Of a stretch of DNA of 64,000 nt, positions 1 through 6,770 are shown one piece after another. Position 1 is the first letter of the stretch, and each line of letters opens with the position of its first letter. The notes beneath the pieces were generated by a model. That model made no database searches. It worked only from the letters and a program-made list of their open reading frames with translations, and was not told where the DNA came from. The DNA lies in NCBI GenBank assembly GCA_035650275.1, contig DASRHY010000008.1, positions 62,001-126,000 of the forward strand. The letters are read 5' to 3'. The translations under genes and the position numbers were made by a program. This stretch comes from DASRHY01 sp035650275. GTDB lineage: Bacteria; Actinomycetota; Actinomycetes; Propionibacteriales; Kribbellaceae.

Positions 1-434
1 GCTGCTGGCTGGACCCAGGTCCGTACGGCTGCCTGGGTGCCGGCCTCGGTGCCGCGATAGCGGCCCGGATCGCGCGGCCGTCGTCGCAGGTCGCGCTGCT
101 GCTCGGCGACGGCGCGGCCGGGTTGTCTCTGATGGACGTCGACACCCTGGTCCGGCACGAGCTCCCGGTCGTGATGATCGTCGGCAATAACGCGATGTGG
201 GGTCTGGAGAAGCACCCGATGCAGTTCCTCTACGGGTACGACGTCGCCGCGGAGCTGCGGCCGACCCGGTACGACGAGGTGGCGCGGGCGCTCGGCGGCG
301 CCGGCGAGACGGTCACCTCCCCGGCCGAGATCGGCCCGGCCCTGAAGCGCGCGTTCGACGCCGGGACGCCGTACCTGGTGAACGTGATGACCGACCCTGA
401 GGTCGCCTACCCTCGCTCGACGACCGGCGTCTGA
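1..434 (+). CDS. Thiamine-diphosphate-dependent enzyme, C-terminal part
   Basis: This is the 3' end of a gene that enters from the left edge; the first complete codon begins at base 3. The translated 143 residues carry the classical ThDP/Mg2+ motif: GDG encoded at 105-113 and the NN pair at 186-191, separated by the usual roughly 25 residues. This is the C-terminal pyrophosphate-binding domain of the acetolactate synthase / oxalyl-CoA decarboxylase / benzoylformate decarboxylase superfamily. The visible domain alone does not fix the substrate, so an acetolactate-synthase-like label is only a family statement. It ends at TGA 432-434, 85 bases before the next gene. Confidence 0.85.
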   Translation, partial: CWLDPGPYGCLGAGLGAAIAARIARPSSQVALLLGDGAAGLSLMDVDTLVRHELPVVMIVGNNAMWGLEKHPMQFLYGYDVAAELRPTRYDEVARALGGAGETVTSPAEIGPALKRAFDAGTPYLVNVMTDPEVAYPRSTTGV

Positions 435-519
435 ATCCTCGGCCCTGTGGACAACGGCCGGTGAGATGCTGGTCGACATGACATTCTGGCGGCGATCCGG
501 AACAGACGGGAGGCAGATC

Positions 520-1095
520 ATGTCGCATGCCGTGGCGATGCCGGACCACCTGCTGACGGTCGAGGAATGGGACGCCCTGAGTGTCGACGACGACGGTGAC
601 CGGTGTGAGCTTGTCGAAGGCGTGCTCATCGTGACCCCACGTGCGGGTGCGAGGCACCAGTTCGCCGCCCACCGACTCGTCGAGCTGCTCAACGAGGCCC
701 TGCCGCCCGACCTCATCGCGTTGCCCGACGTCGAGGTGGCGATCGACGAACAGTTCCCACCGACGTTCCGCGCGCCGGACGCCGTCGTGACCCGGACCGA
801 GGTGTACGAGAGCAACCCGAGTCGTCTCGCTGCCGCCGATGTCGTGGTTGCCGTCGAGGGCGTCTCACCGGGCACCCGACGGACCGACCGGGTGATGAAG
901 TTCGCCGAGTACCAGCAGGCCGGAATCGCGCATTACTGGATCCTCGACCTGAATACCGGGGACGGAGAGTTCGAGGCATTTCAGCAGACGGCGTCCGGCT
1001 ATCAGCAGTTTCACGTGCTCGACGGTGACACGGTCTCGATCGCCGAGCCGGTCACACTGCGGTTCACCCTTGCTGAGCTGACTCGTCGCCGCTAG
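520..1095 (+). CDS. Uma2 family (DUF820) putative restriction-endonuclease-like protein
   Basis: The protein (191 aa) has the Uma2/DUF820 layout: an N-terminal LTVEEWDAL segment, CELVEGVLIV, the APDAVV strand, VVAVEGVSPGTRRTDRVMK and AGIAHYWILD. The family has a PD-(D/E)XK nuclease-like fold of unknown biological role and is abundant in Cyanobacteria and Actinobacteria. The ATG at 520 is chosen because GGGAGG at 508-513 lies six bases upstream; an in-frame ATG at 466 has no such site. The usual first catalytic positions are partly changed (VEG rather than a clear acidic pair), so activity is not assured. It overlaps the convergent thioesterase gene tail to tail by four bases. Confidence 0.85.
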   Translation: MSHAVAMPDHLLTVEEWDALSVDDDGDRCELVEGVLIVTPRAGARHQFAAHRLVELLNEALPPDLIALPDVEVAIDEQFPPTFRAPDAVVTRTEVYESNPSRLAAADVVVAVEGVSPGTRRTDRVMKFAEYQQAGIAHYWILDLNTGDGEFEAFQQTASGYQQFHVLDGDTVSIAEPVTLRFTLAELTRRR

Positions 1096-1472
1096 CCGAG
1101 ACGGCTGAGGAACCGGCGAGCGTTGACGACGACGCGGGTGATGGTGCCGGAGGCAACGACACGTTCGTCGCCGTGCGCGGCGGTCACGTCGAACCTGACC
1201 AGCCGGCCGTCGACGTGCTGGACGACCGCGGTGACGCTGACCAGCTCGCCGACCGGGCTGGGCGCGAGATGCTGCAGCTCGATCCGGCTGCCGACGCTGG
1301 TCGCACCCTCGTCCAGCTCGGGATCGATCGCGGCGCAGGAGGCCTCCTCGGCCCAGGCGAGCAGACGCGGCGTGCCGAGCACGGGCAGGCTACCGCTACC
1401 GACCGACTCGGCGGTGTCGGCTCTCCCGACCTGCCGGGTGACGCTCGCTTGTAGTCCGACACGCAGGGTCAT
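1092..1472 (-). CDS. FlK-like hotdog-fold thioesterase
   Basis: The 126-residue product resembles the fluoroacetyl-CoA thioesterase (FlK) family of single-domain hotdog proteins. It has a GTPRLLAWAEEASCAAI helix with the catalytic acidic region, then VGSRIELQHLAPSPVGE, VSVTAVVQHVDGRLVRFDVTA and a terminal SGTITRVVVN strand. Such proteins hydrolyse acyl-CoA thioesters in the cytoplasm; the substrate cannot be told. The ATG at 1472 (MTLRVGLQ) fits the family N-terminus. A frame continuing to a TTG at 1517 would add 15 residues and is less likely. The gene converges on the Uma2 gene. Confidence 0.8.
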   Translation of the reverse strand: MTLRVGLQASVTRQVGRADTAESVGSGSLPVLGTPRLLAWAEEASCAAIDPELDEGATSVGSRIELQHLAPSPVGELVSVTAVVQHVDGRLVRFDVTAAHGDERVVASGTITRVVVNARRFLSRLG

Positions 1473-1564
1473 GTAGCCATCCAAGCACGGCTCGGTGAGC
1501 AGGATCGTAGTGTGCAACTTCGGCGGGCGTCGTGCTGATGCTGTTCACGGCGATGCGCCGCCGG

Positions 1565-2836
1565 TCAGAACCGGAAGCCGCGGCCCAGCACGCGGCGCAG
1601 TGACTCCACCACGGCGGGGTCGTACTCGTCACCGACCCCGAGGCTGATGCTCTCCATCGCGGCACCACCGCGGTCGCTCTCCAAGGCAAGCTGCTCGTAC
1701 GCCGTCGCGACGTTGATGATCGCACTCTCCAGCGGCACGTCCGGGTTGTTCGCCCGGCCCTCCCGGTACGAGTCGCTGCTGTGCCGGACGATCTCGGCAA
1801 CGTGGTCGAGCACCCCGGACCGCTCGATCACGTCGGCCCCGATCTCGGCCGCCTTACGTCGCTCGTCCCGGGTCCGCAGCAACGACGCACCACCCGGGCT
1901 CGGGTCGGCCAGTGCCAGCTGCCCGACACCGGACAGCAGCGCGGCGTACTCCAGCGCCTCCATCCGCTTCGGGCTCAGCCCGAGATCGTTGCCGATCGCA
2001 GCGGCCAGCCGTGCGGTCCGCAGGTTCTGCCCCGGCGCGCTGAACCCGGCCACCTCCGTGGTCCGCGACATCGACCGCACCGTACTCCGGTACGTCGTCT
2101 GGGCCGACGCATAACGGCGGAACGCGAACTGGGTCAGCAGCAGCGGTACGACGACCAGCGGCGGCGCCCACAGGCCCAGCAGCGAGGTTCCGGCCGCAAG
2201 CAGGATCCCACTGATGCCCATCGCCATCCCGATTCGTGCTGCGACGCCGAGCTCGTCTCGCAACGCCGACGGGAACGGCCGGCTGTACCGCTCGGTGGCC
2301 TGCCCGGCACCCACCAGCGCGTCGACCAGGACGGCGGACAGCACCGCGACCAGCATCGCGCCGGTGAGCGGCAGTGCGTGAGTCCACGAACCGTTCCAGC
2401 TCAGACCCGTCGGCGCGATCGCATTGAAGACCGCGGCGGCGCAGGCGACGGACAGCACCCGCCGGCTGGACACCACCGCGTCCCATGGCAGGCCCGCGAG
2501 CACGCGCGGCCCGATCCCGATCACGGTCGCCACAGCGGTCACCGCGACGATCTGCGCCAGGCTCGGCGGGTCGTCGATCGCCGGACCGCGCAGCATCGCG
2601 TAGCCGAGCGCGGCGCTGGTCGCGATCGGCGCCCGGTTCCGGATCCGGTCGACGCGGAACTGGACCATCTCGCCGACCGCGATCAGCAGTCCGAAGACCA
2701 GGACGAATGACCACTCGGTGACGCCGCGATCGGCGGTGAGCGCAAGGGCCACCAGTGCGAGCGTGGCGCCGGCGATCACGATCACGACACCGCTCCCGTA
2801 CTGCCGGAACTCGGGGCCTTCGATCGACTGGCTCAC
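1565..2836 (-). CDS. Membrane protein with degenerate HD-GYP domain
   Basis: This 423-residue protein starts at GTG 2836-2834, overlapping the stop of the upstream HD-GYP gene as GTGA, so it is translationally coupled. About 230 N-terminal residues form several hydrophobic segments. The C-terminal 170 residues align with the HD-GYP domain of the neighbour, but every signature is lost: the HD-bearing LLHDVGKVG is LLSGVGQLA here, the HSERV helix is TARLAAA, and the HHE...GYP segment is RHSSDSYREGR. It is therefore very unlikely to hydrolyse cyclic di-GMP. It may be a regulatory or heterodimer partner of the intact enzyme, which is inference. Confidence 0.85.
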   Translation of the reverse strand: MSQSIEGPEFRQYGSGVVIVIAGATLALVALALTADRGVTEWSFVLVFGLLIAVGEMVQFRVDRIRNRAPIATSAALGYAMLRGPAIDDPPSLAQIVAVTAVATVIGIGPRVLAGLPWDAVVSSRRVLSVACAAAVFNAIAPTGLSWNGSWTHALPLTGAMLVAVLSAVLVDALVGAGQATERYSRPFPSALRDELGVAARIGMAMGISGILLAAGTSLLGLWAPPLVVVPLLLTQFAFRRYASAQTTYRSTVRSMSRTTEVAGFSAPGQNLRTARLAAAIGNDLGLSPKRMEALEYAALLSGVGQLALADPSPGGASLLRTRDERRKAAEIGADVIERSGVLDHVAEIVRHSSDSYREGRANNPDVPLESAIINVATAYEQLALESDRGGAAMESISLGVGDEYDPAVVESLRRVLGRGFRF

Positions 2837-4185
2837 GACGCCGGTCCCGCTGCGGAACCGGTCGCTCCGCCACCACTGCCCAAGCTGACGTCGTCGTGGT
2901 CGATGGCCGCTTCGACGGTCGCGTCGGGTGCCGGCTGCTCGACGGCCGCGGCCTTCCAGCCTTCTCGCCGGATCACCTCGACGAACGCGTCGACAAGGGC
3001 GGGATCGAAATGTGTGTTGCGGTCCTGGATCAGGATCGCGAGCGTCTCCTCGACGCTGCGCGCCGGCCGGTACGACCGGGTCGACGTGAGGCAGTCGAAG
3101 GCGTCCACGATGCCGATCATCCGGGCAAAGTACGGGATCCGCTTGCCGCTCAACCCGGCGGGGTACCCGGTCCCGTCGTACTTCTCGTGATGATGCAGGA
3201 CCGCGGACTTGACCTCCTCGAGGAACGGGATGTCGCCGATCAGCTCGACTCCGCGCGCCGGATGCAACCGGATCGCGTCCCACTCCGAGTCGTCCAGCTT
3301 GCCCGGCTTGCGAATCACACTGGTCGGTACCCCCACCTTGCCGACGTCGTGCAACAGGCCCGCATGCTCAAGCGCCAACTGCCTGTCCTCGGGGAGCTTG
3401 ATGTGCTTGCCGAGCATGCTCACGCCCTGGCTGACCCGCTCCGAGTGACCCCGGGTGTAGAGGTCCTTGGTCTCGATCACCTGGATGAAGGCCCGCATCG
3501 TCGCCTCCTGCGCCGCCCGCTCCACCTCGTACTGCGACAGCGCCCACCGGCTCACGTACAGCGGCACGAAGATCAGGGGCACGGCGAAGAAGCCGAGGCC
3601 CGACAGCCATGCAGCCGCTAGCAGGATGCCGAGTAAGCCGTAGCCGATCAGTGGCGGAGACGTCGGGATCGCCACCCGGCGGACGAACGTTCTCGCCGCG
3701 GCACCGCCCTTCTCCAGGGTCAGCACCAAGCAGAGCAGGAGAATGTTGACGACGAGCCAGGCGATGTTCGCCGCTGTCGTGATCCAGATCGCGTCCCACG
3801 GACGCTCGAGCACCTCATCGCCGCTGGGCCCACCCAGGAGGTAGAAGACCAAGCCGCCCGCTCCGGCGCAGAGCACGGACTGCGCGCCGTTGAAGACTTT
3901 CTTCAGCATCGGATGGCGGCGGTCCTGTGACAGCGCACCGACCGCACCGACCAAGACCGCAGAGGCAACTCCGGACAGCAGATAGAGCGCGATGACGATG
4001 ACGTAGTCAAGAGAAGTTCGATTGACCTGACCGACCCGGGGTCGCAGCACGGTGCCGGCAAACATCAGCAACCCGAGCGTGACAGTCGGCAGGTCGATCG
4101 TGGCGTGAATGGCGGCTACGACAAGAACTGCCGTCGCCATGACCGTGGCGACGGCGACTACGACCCGCAGCAGCCTTGCGTGCAC
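2833..4185 (-). CDS. Membrane-anchored HD-GYP phosphodiesterase
   Basis: The 450-residue protein has an N-terminal membrane domain of about seven hydrophobic segments (residues ~5-240). A C-terminal HD-GYP domain follows. Its signatures are intact: TRGHSERV, the metal-binding HDVGK, the R/H pair in RLHPARGVEL, HHHEKYDGTGYPAGLSG, and DAFDCLTSTRSYRP. HD-GYP proteins hydrolyse cyclic di-GMP (some 3',3'-cGAMP). The N-terminus resembles MASE-type sensor domains, so it probably senses a membrane or extracellular signal. It is the first long gene of an operon with a degenerate paralogue and is preceded by two tiny repeated frames at 4218-4323. Confidence 0.92.
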   Translation of the reverse strand: MHARLLRVVVAVATVMATAVLVVAAIHATIDLPTVTLGLLMFAGTVLRPRVGQVNRTSLDYVIVIALYLLSGVASAVLVGAVGALSQDRRHPMLKKVFNGAQSVLCAGAGGLVFYLLGGPSGDEVLERPWDAIWITTAANIAWLVVNILLLCLVLTLEKGGAAARTFVRRVAIPTSPPLIGYGLLGILLAAAWLSGLGFFAVPLIFVPLYVSRWALSQYEVERAAQEATMRAFIQVIETKDLYTRGHSERVSQGVSMLGKHIKLPEDRQLALEHAGLLHDVGKVGVPTSVIRKPGKLDDSEWDAIRLHPARGVELIGDIPFLEEVKSAVLHHHEKYDGTGYPAGLSGKRIPYFARMIGIVDAFDCLTSTRSYRPARSVEETLAILIQDRNTHFDPALVDAFVEVIRREGWKAAAVEQPAPDATVEAAIDHDDVSLGSGGGATGSAAGPAS

Positions 4186-4217
4186 GACGCTACGCTACCG
4201 GTCAGCCCCCGTACCTA

Positions 4218-4241
4218 CTACCAGTCCCAACCGTCACCCAT
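4218..4241 (-). CDS. Putative micro-ORF MGDGWDW (copy proximal to HD-GYP gene)
   Basis: On the minus strand, ATG at 4241-4239 opens a seven-codon frame, MGDGWDW, ending in TAG at 4220-4218. A full GGAGGTGA Shine-Dalgarno lies at 4255-4248, six bases before the ATG. The stop is 32 bases before the HD-GYP start codon. An identical heptapeptide is encoded again 82 bases upstream. Whether it is translated as a leader peptide, a signalling peptide or by chance cannot be told from one genome. The good start site and exact duplication argue for function. Confidence 0.45.
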   Translation of the reverse strand: MGDGWDW

Positions 4242-4341
4242 GGCAGGTCACCTCCGATCGACGGCATAGGGGCGGCGCACAGCTGCTCATCCCGAGCCCT
4301 TACCAGTCCCAACCGTCACCCATGACAGGTCACCTCCGATC
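4219..4341 (-). repeat. Two 41-bp direct repeats
   Basis: Bases 4219-4259 and 4301-4341 are identical apart from one position (G/A at 4243/4325) and are separated by 41 bases. Each copy contains, on the minus strand, GATCGGAGGTGA, an ATG and the frame for MGDGWDW. The single internal difference falls in the non-coding spacer between the Shine-Dalgarno and the ATG. The base just outside each repeat changes the stop codon from TAG to TAA without abolishing it. Confidence 0.95.
4300..4323 (-). CDS. Putative micro-ORF MGDGWDW (distal copy)
   Basis: Second copy of the seven-codon frame: ATG 4323-4321, stop TAA 4302-4300, Shine-Dalgarno GGAGGTGA at 4337-4330 with the same six-base spacing. It lies upstream of the proximal copy on the same strand, so one transcript could carry both and then the HD-GYP pair. 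Two of the seven residues are Trp, which would suit a Trp-sensitive leader peptide, but no attenuator-type terminator is evident between the copies. Confidence 0.45.
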   Translation of the reverse strand: MGDGWDW

Positions 4342-4360
4342 AGCGGCGTAGTCTTGCTGC

Positions 4361-4372
4361 CCGCAATTGCGG
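4361..4372. promoter_or_regulatory. Perfect 12-bp palindrome, possible operator
   Basis: CCGCAATTGCGG is fully self-complementary. It sits in the divergent space between the micro-ORF/HD-GYP transcript (minus) and the bL37 gene (plus). Only its symmetry and position suggest a regulator site; no cognate regulator is apparent. Confidence 0.3.
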
Positions 4373-4534
4373 ACCGCAGGGGGGCAGACAGCGCAACGCT
4401 GACTCGTCAAGATTTTGCTTCATCCGACGTACGCCGAAACACTGTAAGGGAACGTGCAACCCCATGCACATGTCAACGCCAGAGCCCTGGTATGAGAGCA
4501 TGTCACTCTTTGCAGTTGATAACAGGAGGAACAG

Positions 4535-4609
4535 ATGGGCAAGACCGGCCGGAAGCGTCGCGCACGGAAGAAGAAGGGCGCGAACCACGGCAAGCGTCCG
4601 AACGCCTGA
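4535..4609 (+). CDS. Large ribosomal subunit protein bL37
   Basis: A 24-codon gene encodes MGKTGRKRRARKKKGANHGK followed by RPNA. Basic composition and the terminal ANHGKRPN motif match bL37, the tiny actinobacterial 50S protein first recognised in Mycobacterium smegmatis ribosome structures. The start is set by AGGAGGA at 4524-4530, four bases before ATG. A GC-rich hairpin at 4634-4654 follows the stop, so it looks monocistronic. It is too short for most gene finders. The identification rests on remembered family sequence, but length, charge and C-terminal motif agree. Confidence 0.85.
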   Translation: MGKTGRKRRARKKKGANHGKRPNA

Positions 4610-4633
4610 TCGAACGCGATTACTCTAAGCGAC

Positions 4634-4654
4634 GGCCCTGGCTCAGCCAGGGCC
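4634..4654 (+). terminator. Hairpin terminator of the bL37 gene
   Basis: GGCCCTGGCT and its exact complement AGCCAGGGCC flank a single base (drawn realistically, an 8-bp stem with a five-base loop), starting 24 bases after the bL37 stop. The following GGTTGCAATTG is only weakly T-rich, as is usual for actinomycete terminators. Confidence 0.75.
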
Positions 4655-4707
4655 GGTTGCAATTGAGTCACATGTCACAACAAACTGGCGTAACCGACAG
4701 TCGCTCG

Positions 4708-4736
4708 TCGACAAAGTGACCGAAAGTGCTTATATG
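4708..4736 (+). promoter_or_regulatory. Probable housekeeping-type promoter
   Basis: TCGACA (4708-4713) and TATATG (4731-4736) are separated by exactly 17 bases, close to the TTGACA/TATAAT consensus. Transcription would begin near 4743. No protein-coding gene follows on this strand before the convergent rsrA, so it may drive a small RNA. Confidence 0.4.
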
Positions 4737-4742
4737 GTGACG

Positions 4743-4848
4743 ATCTGAGCGATCAAGGCCGCACGCGAAGGTCTAGTTCAAGGCAGCTAGAGGAGTGCCT
4801 GAGCTCGGTTGGCAGGCAACACCTCCTGCGCACTCAGAGTGATTATTT
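4743..4848 (+). ncRNA. Candidate small RNA between bL37 and rsrA genes
   Basis: The 458-base gap 4655-5113 has no credible plus-strand gene, but it has the promoter-like pair above. Downstream, AGGAG/CTCCT (4791-4795 with 4823-4827) enclose GCCTG/CAGGC (4797-4801 with 4813-4817), a two-part helix. Then CACT/AGTG at about 4831-4841 is followed by ATTATTT, a weak terminator-like end. Alternatively the RNA runs to the CCACAC-GGA-GTGTGG hairpin at 5080-5094. I recognise no Rfam family; this is a structural guess. Confidence 0.3.
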
Positions 4849-5079
4849 GAACCCATACAGCGGATGTGTCAGGAAGCCAAGTGTGCGCCTCGCCGCCTGA
4901 TTTGCGCCAGCGGGCGGCAACGGCGTCGCACTTTCACATCGAGAATGACAAGGCACGTACGCCCCCAGTGCCGGCTGCCGATCGGGCTCGTCGGGCTGGA
5001 TATTGTCGCCCGGACGGTGCGAAGGAGCCGGCGCAGGACAGCGGGCTCAGGACGGAGGCGGTCTTCGGCGGCGCGAACT

Positions 5080-5094
5080 CCACACGGAGTGTGG
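5080..5094. terminator. Small hairpin between rsrA end and upstream gap
   Basis: CCACAC-GGA-GTGTGG forms a six-base-pair stem 19 bases beyond the rsrA stop on the minus strand. It could end the sigR-rsrA transcript or a plus-strand RNA coming from 4743. There is no T-tract on either strand, so confidence is low. Confidence 0.3.
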
Positions 5095-5113
5095 TCAACC
5101 CGTTACGAAGAGC

Positions 5114-5386
5114 TTATTCCTCGGTCTGGATCTCGAGGCGGACCTCGGTGATGCGCATCAGGATGCGTTCACGCAGTCCTTCTGGGGCGTGCTCGTCACC
5201 GCAGGAGCGGTGCACCAGCTTCTTGACGCTGCGCTCCAGGTCGAATTCCTCGAGGCACGGACCGCATTCGTCCAGGTGTACCTGGATCTCCTCGACGCTC
5301 GCGGACTCCAGCTCGTCGTCGATGAACACGTAGACCCGCTGCAGGATCTCGCTACAGTCCACGTCGTGGTGGTTGCCGCAGCTCAT
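5114..5386 (-). CDS. rsrA: Redox-sensing zinc-binding anti-sigma factor RsrA
   Basis: The 90-residue protein is a ZAS-family anti-sigma factor that holds SigR inactive and releases it on thiol oxidation. The zinc motif H37-x3-C41-x2-C44 is intact, and Cys3, Cys11 and Cys62 occupy the same positions as in Streptomyces coelicolor RsrA. The S. coelicolor Cys61 is Ser here. By the established model Cys11-Cys44 disulfide formation expels zinc. It overlaps the sigR stop by four bases (ATGA) and is its partner. The C-terminus is acidic. Confidence 0.93.
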   Translation of the reverse strand: MSCGNHHDVDCSEILQRVYVFIDDELESASVEEIQVHLDECGPCLEEFDLERSVKKLVHRSCGDEHAPEGLRERILMRITEVRLEIQTEE

Positions 5387-6060
5387 GACTCCGCCTCCGT
5401 GTCGTCCGCGGCGTCCCGCCCGCGGATCAGACCCCGTTCGCGTGCGTAGTCGGTCAGCAGCTCACGCAGCTGCCGGCGACCACGGTGAAGCCGGGACATC
5501 ACAGTGCCGACCGGCGTACCCATGATCTCCGCGATCTCCTTGTAGGCGAAACCCTCAACGTCCGCCAGGTAGACCGCAAGCCGGAAGTCCTCCGGGATCG
5601 ACTGCAGCGCCTCCTTCACGTCGCTGTCGGGGAGGTGCTCCAACGCCACCGCCTCGGCGGACTTCAGCCCGCCCGGGGTGTGCGACTCCGCCTGGGTCAG
5701 CTGCCAGTCCTCGATCTCCTCGGTCGGCTGCTGGGACGGCTGCCGCTGCTTCTTGCGGTAGCTGTTGATGAACGTGTTGGTCAGGATCCGGTACAGCCAC
5801 GCCTTCAGGTTGGTCCCGGGCGTGAACTGGTGGAAGGAGCTGTACGCCTTCGCGAACGTCTCCTGTACCAGGTCCTCCGCGTCGGCGGGGTTGCGGGTCA
5901 TCCGCATCGCGGCGGCATACATCTGGTCGAGGAACGGCAGGGCCTCGCGCTCGAAACGCTCGGTGCGCTGCTCGGGGGTCTCGGTGGTGACTGATGTCGG
6001 CATTACCGTCGAGAATACCGGGGTCTTGAGCGGGGTCCGCTCATGTGTCGCCGTCACCAT
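5383..6060 (-). CDS. sigR: ECF sigma factor SigR/SigH, thiol-oxidative stress
   Basis: Group ECF12-type sigma factor: region 2 (RFEREALPFLDQMYAAAMRM, NPADAEDLVQETFAKAY, LKAWLYRILTNTFINSYRKK), acidic linker EEIEDWQL, then region 4 (DFRLAVYLADVEGFAYKEIA, IMGTPVGTVMSRLHRGR). It directs thioredoxin, mycothiol and protease genes during disulfide stress. The start is uncertain. ATG 6060 is used here; ATG 6069 lies upstream of the expected transcript start of its SigR promoter, and ATG 6003 would give a 206-aa protein of usual length. Streptomyces makes two SigR isoforms from alternative starts, so several may be used. It is followed by overlapping rsrA. Confidence 0.93.
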   Translation of the reverse strand: MVTATHERTPLKTPVFSTVMPTSVTTETPEQRTERFEREALPFLDQMYAAAMRMTRNPADAEDLVQETFAKAYSSFHQFTPGTNLKAWLYRILTNTFINSYRKKQRQPSQQPTEEIEDWQLTQAESHTPGGLKSAEAVALEHLPDSDVKEALQSIPEDFRLAVYLADVEGFAYKEIAEIMGTPVGTVMSRLHRGRRQLRELLTDYARERGLIRGRDAADDTEAES

Positions 6061-6069
6061 GACCCACAT

Positions 6070-6096
6070 AACATTCCGCGGGCGGGCAGCATTCCC
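6070..6096 (-). promoter_or_regulatory. SigR-dependent autoregulatory promoter
   Basis: Read on the minus strand, GGGAAT (6096-6091), exactly 18 bases, then GTT (6072-6070). This is the textbook SigR/SigH consensus GGAAT-N18-GTT, right before sigR. Transcription should begin near 6063, almost on the ATG at 6060. Confidence 0.9.
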
Positions 6097-6105
6097 TGTC
6101 AGGGA

Positions 6106-6735
6106 TCACGCGATCGTGCGGGTGACCCACTCCAGCACCGCTTCCACGACCAGGTCGAGCGTCTCCGCCTGGGTCAGCTCGGAGCCCTTCGGCACCTTGA
6201 ACGAGTGGTCGGCGTCGGGCACGACCGCCATCTCGGTCAGCGGCGGGAACTCCTCCGGCGTGCCGAACGGGTCCCGCTGGCCCTGGATCACCAGGGCGGG
6301 CAGCCGGACGCCGCGCAGCTCGTCCACCCGGGTCTTCTCGGGCCGCCCCGGCGGGTGCAGCGGGAAGGCCAGCGCGAGGACTCCGGAGGCGCCCAGCTCA
6401 CCCGCCGTACGGCAGGCGACCCGGGCGCCGGAGCTGCGGCCGCCGACCACAAGCGGCGTGCGGACCCGCATCTGCCCGAGGATCGAGATCCAGCTCTCGT
6501 CGAGCACCTTCGCCGGCGCCGGCGTCTTCCGGCCGGCCCGGCGATAGGGCTGCTCGATCAGGAACACGTTGATGTCCTGGCCCGGCAAACGTTTCGCCAG
6601 TCTGGTCAGATCCTGTGCGCCGATGCCCCCACCGGCACCGTGGCCGAGGGCAAGTGTCGCGAGGGGCCGGCGGGCCCGGTGCGCCACGATCCTTGCCTCG
6701 CCGTGCGGTGTCGTCACGATCCGTTCGTCGCTCAC
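6106..6735 (-). CDS. Alpha/beta hydrolase, KANL3/Tex30-like family
   Basis: The 209-residue protein has the short alpha/beta-hydrolase plan of the KANL3/Tex30 (dienelactone-hydrolase-related) family. It shows LGHGAGG near residue 33 (oxyanion region), nucleophile elbow GGRSSGA near residue 100, the acidic strand LVIQGQRDPFG and catalytic histidine in PDADHSFKVP. It is cytoplasmic; substrate unknown. It lies 10 bases beyond the SigR promoter and reads toward it on the same strand, so it is upstream of, not part of, the sigR unit. It stands alone, 35 bases downstream of the SRAP gene. Confidence 0.8.
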   Translation of the reverse strand: MSDERIVTTPHGEARIVAHRARRPLATLALGHGAGGGIGAQDLTRLAKRLPGQDINVFLIEQPYRRAGRKTPAPAKVLDESWISILGQMRVRTPLVVGGRSSGARVACRTAGELGASGVLALAFPLHPPGRPEKTRVDELRGVRLPALVIQGQRDPFGTPEEFPPLTEMAVVPDADHSFKVPKGSELTQAETLDLVVEAVLEWVTRTIA

Positions 6736-6770
6736 GGCACGATCATGTCAAAGAGGTGCCGGCAGATCGG

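Noticed and set aside
446..454. TGTGGACAA, a DnaA-box-like 9-mer, and TGTGGATAA at 39865-39873
   Set aside because: Single boxes far apart, without dnaA, dnaN or clusters; most likely chance.
2836..3283. Upstream extension of the degenerate HD-GYP frame to 3283
   Set aside because: That part overlaps the intact HD-GYP coding sequence, is Arg-rich and lacks homology; GTG 2836 with GTGA overlap is the natural start.
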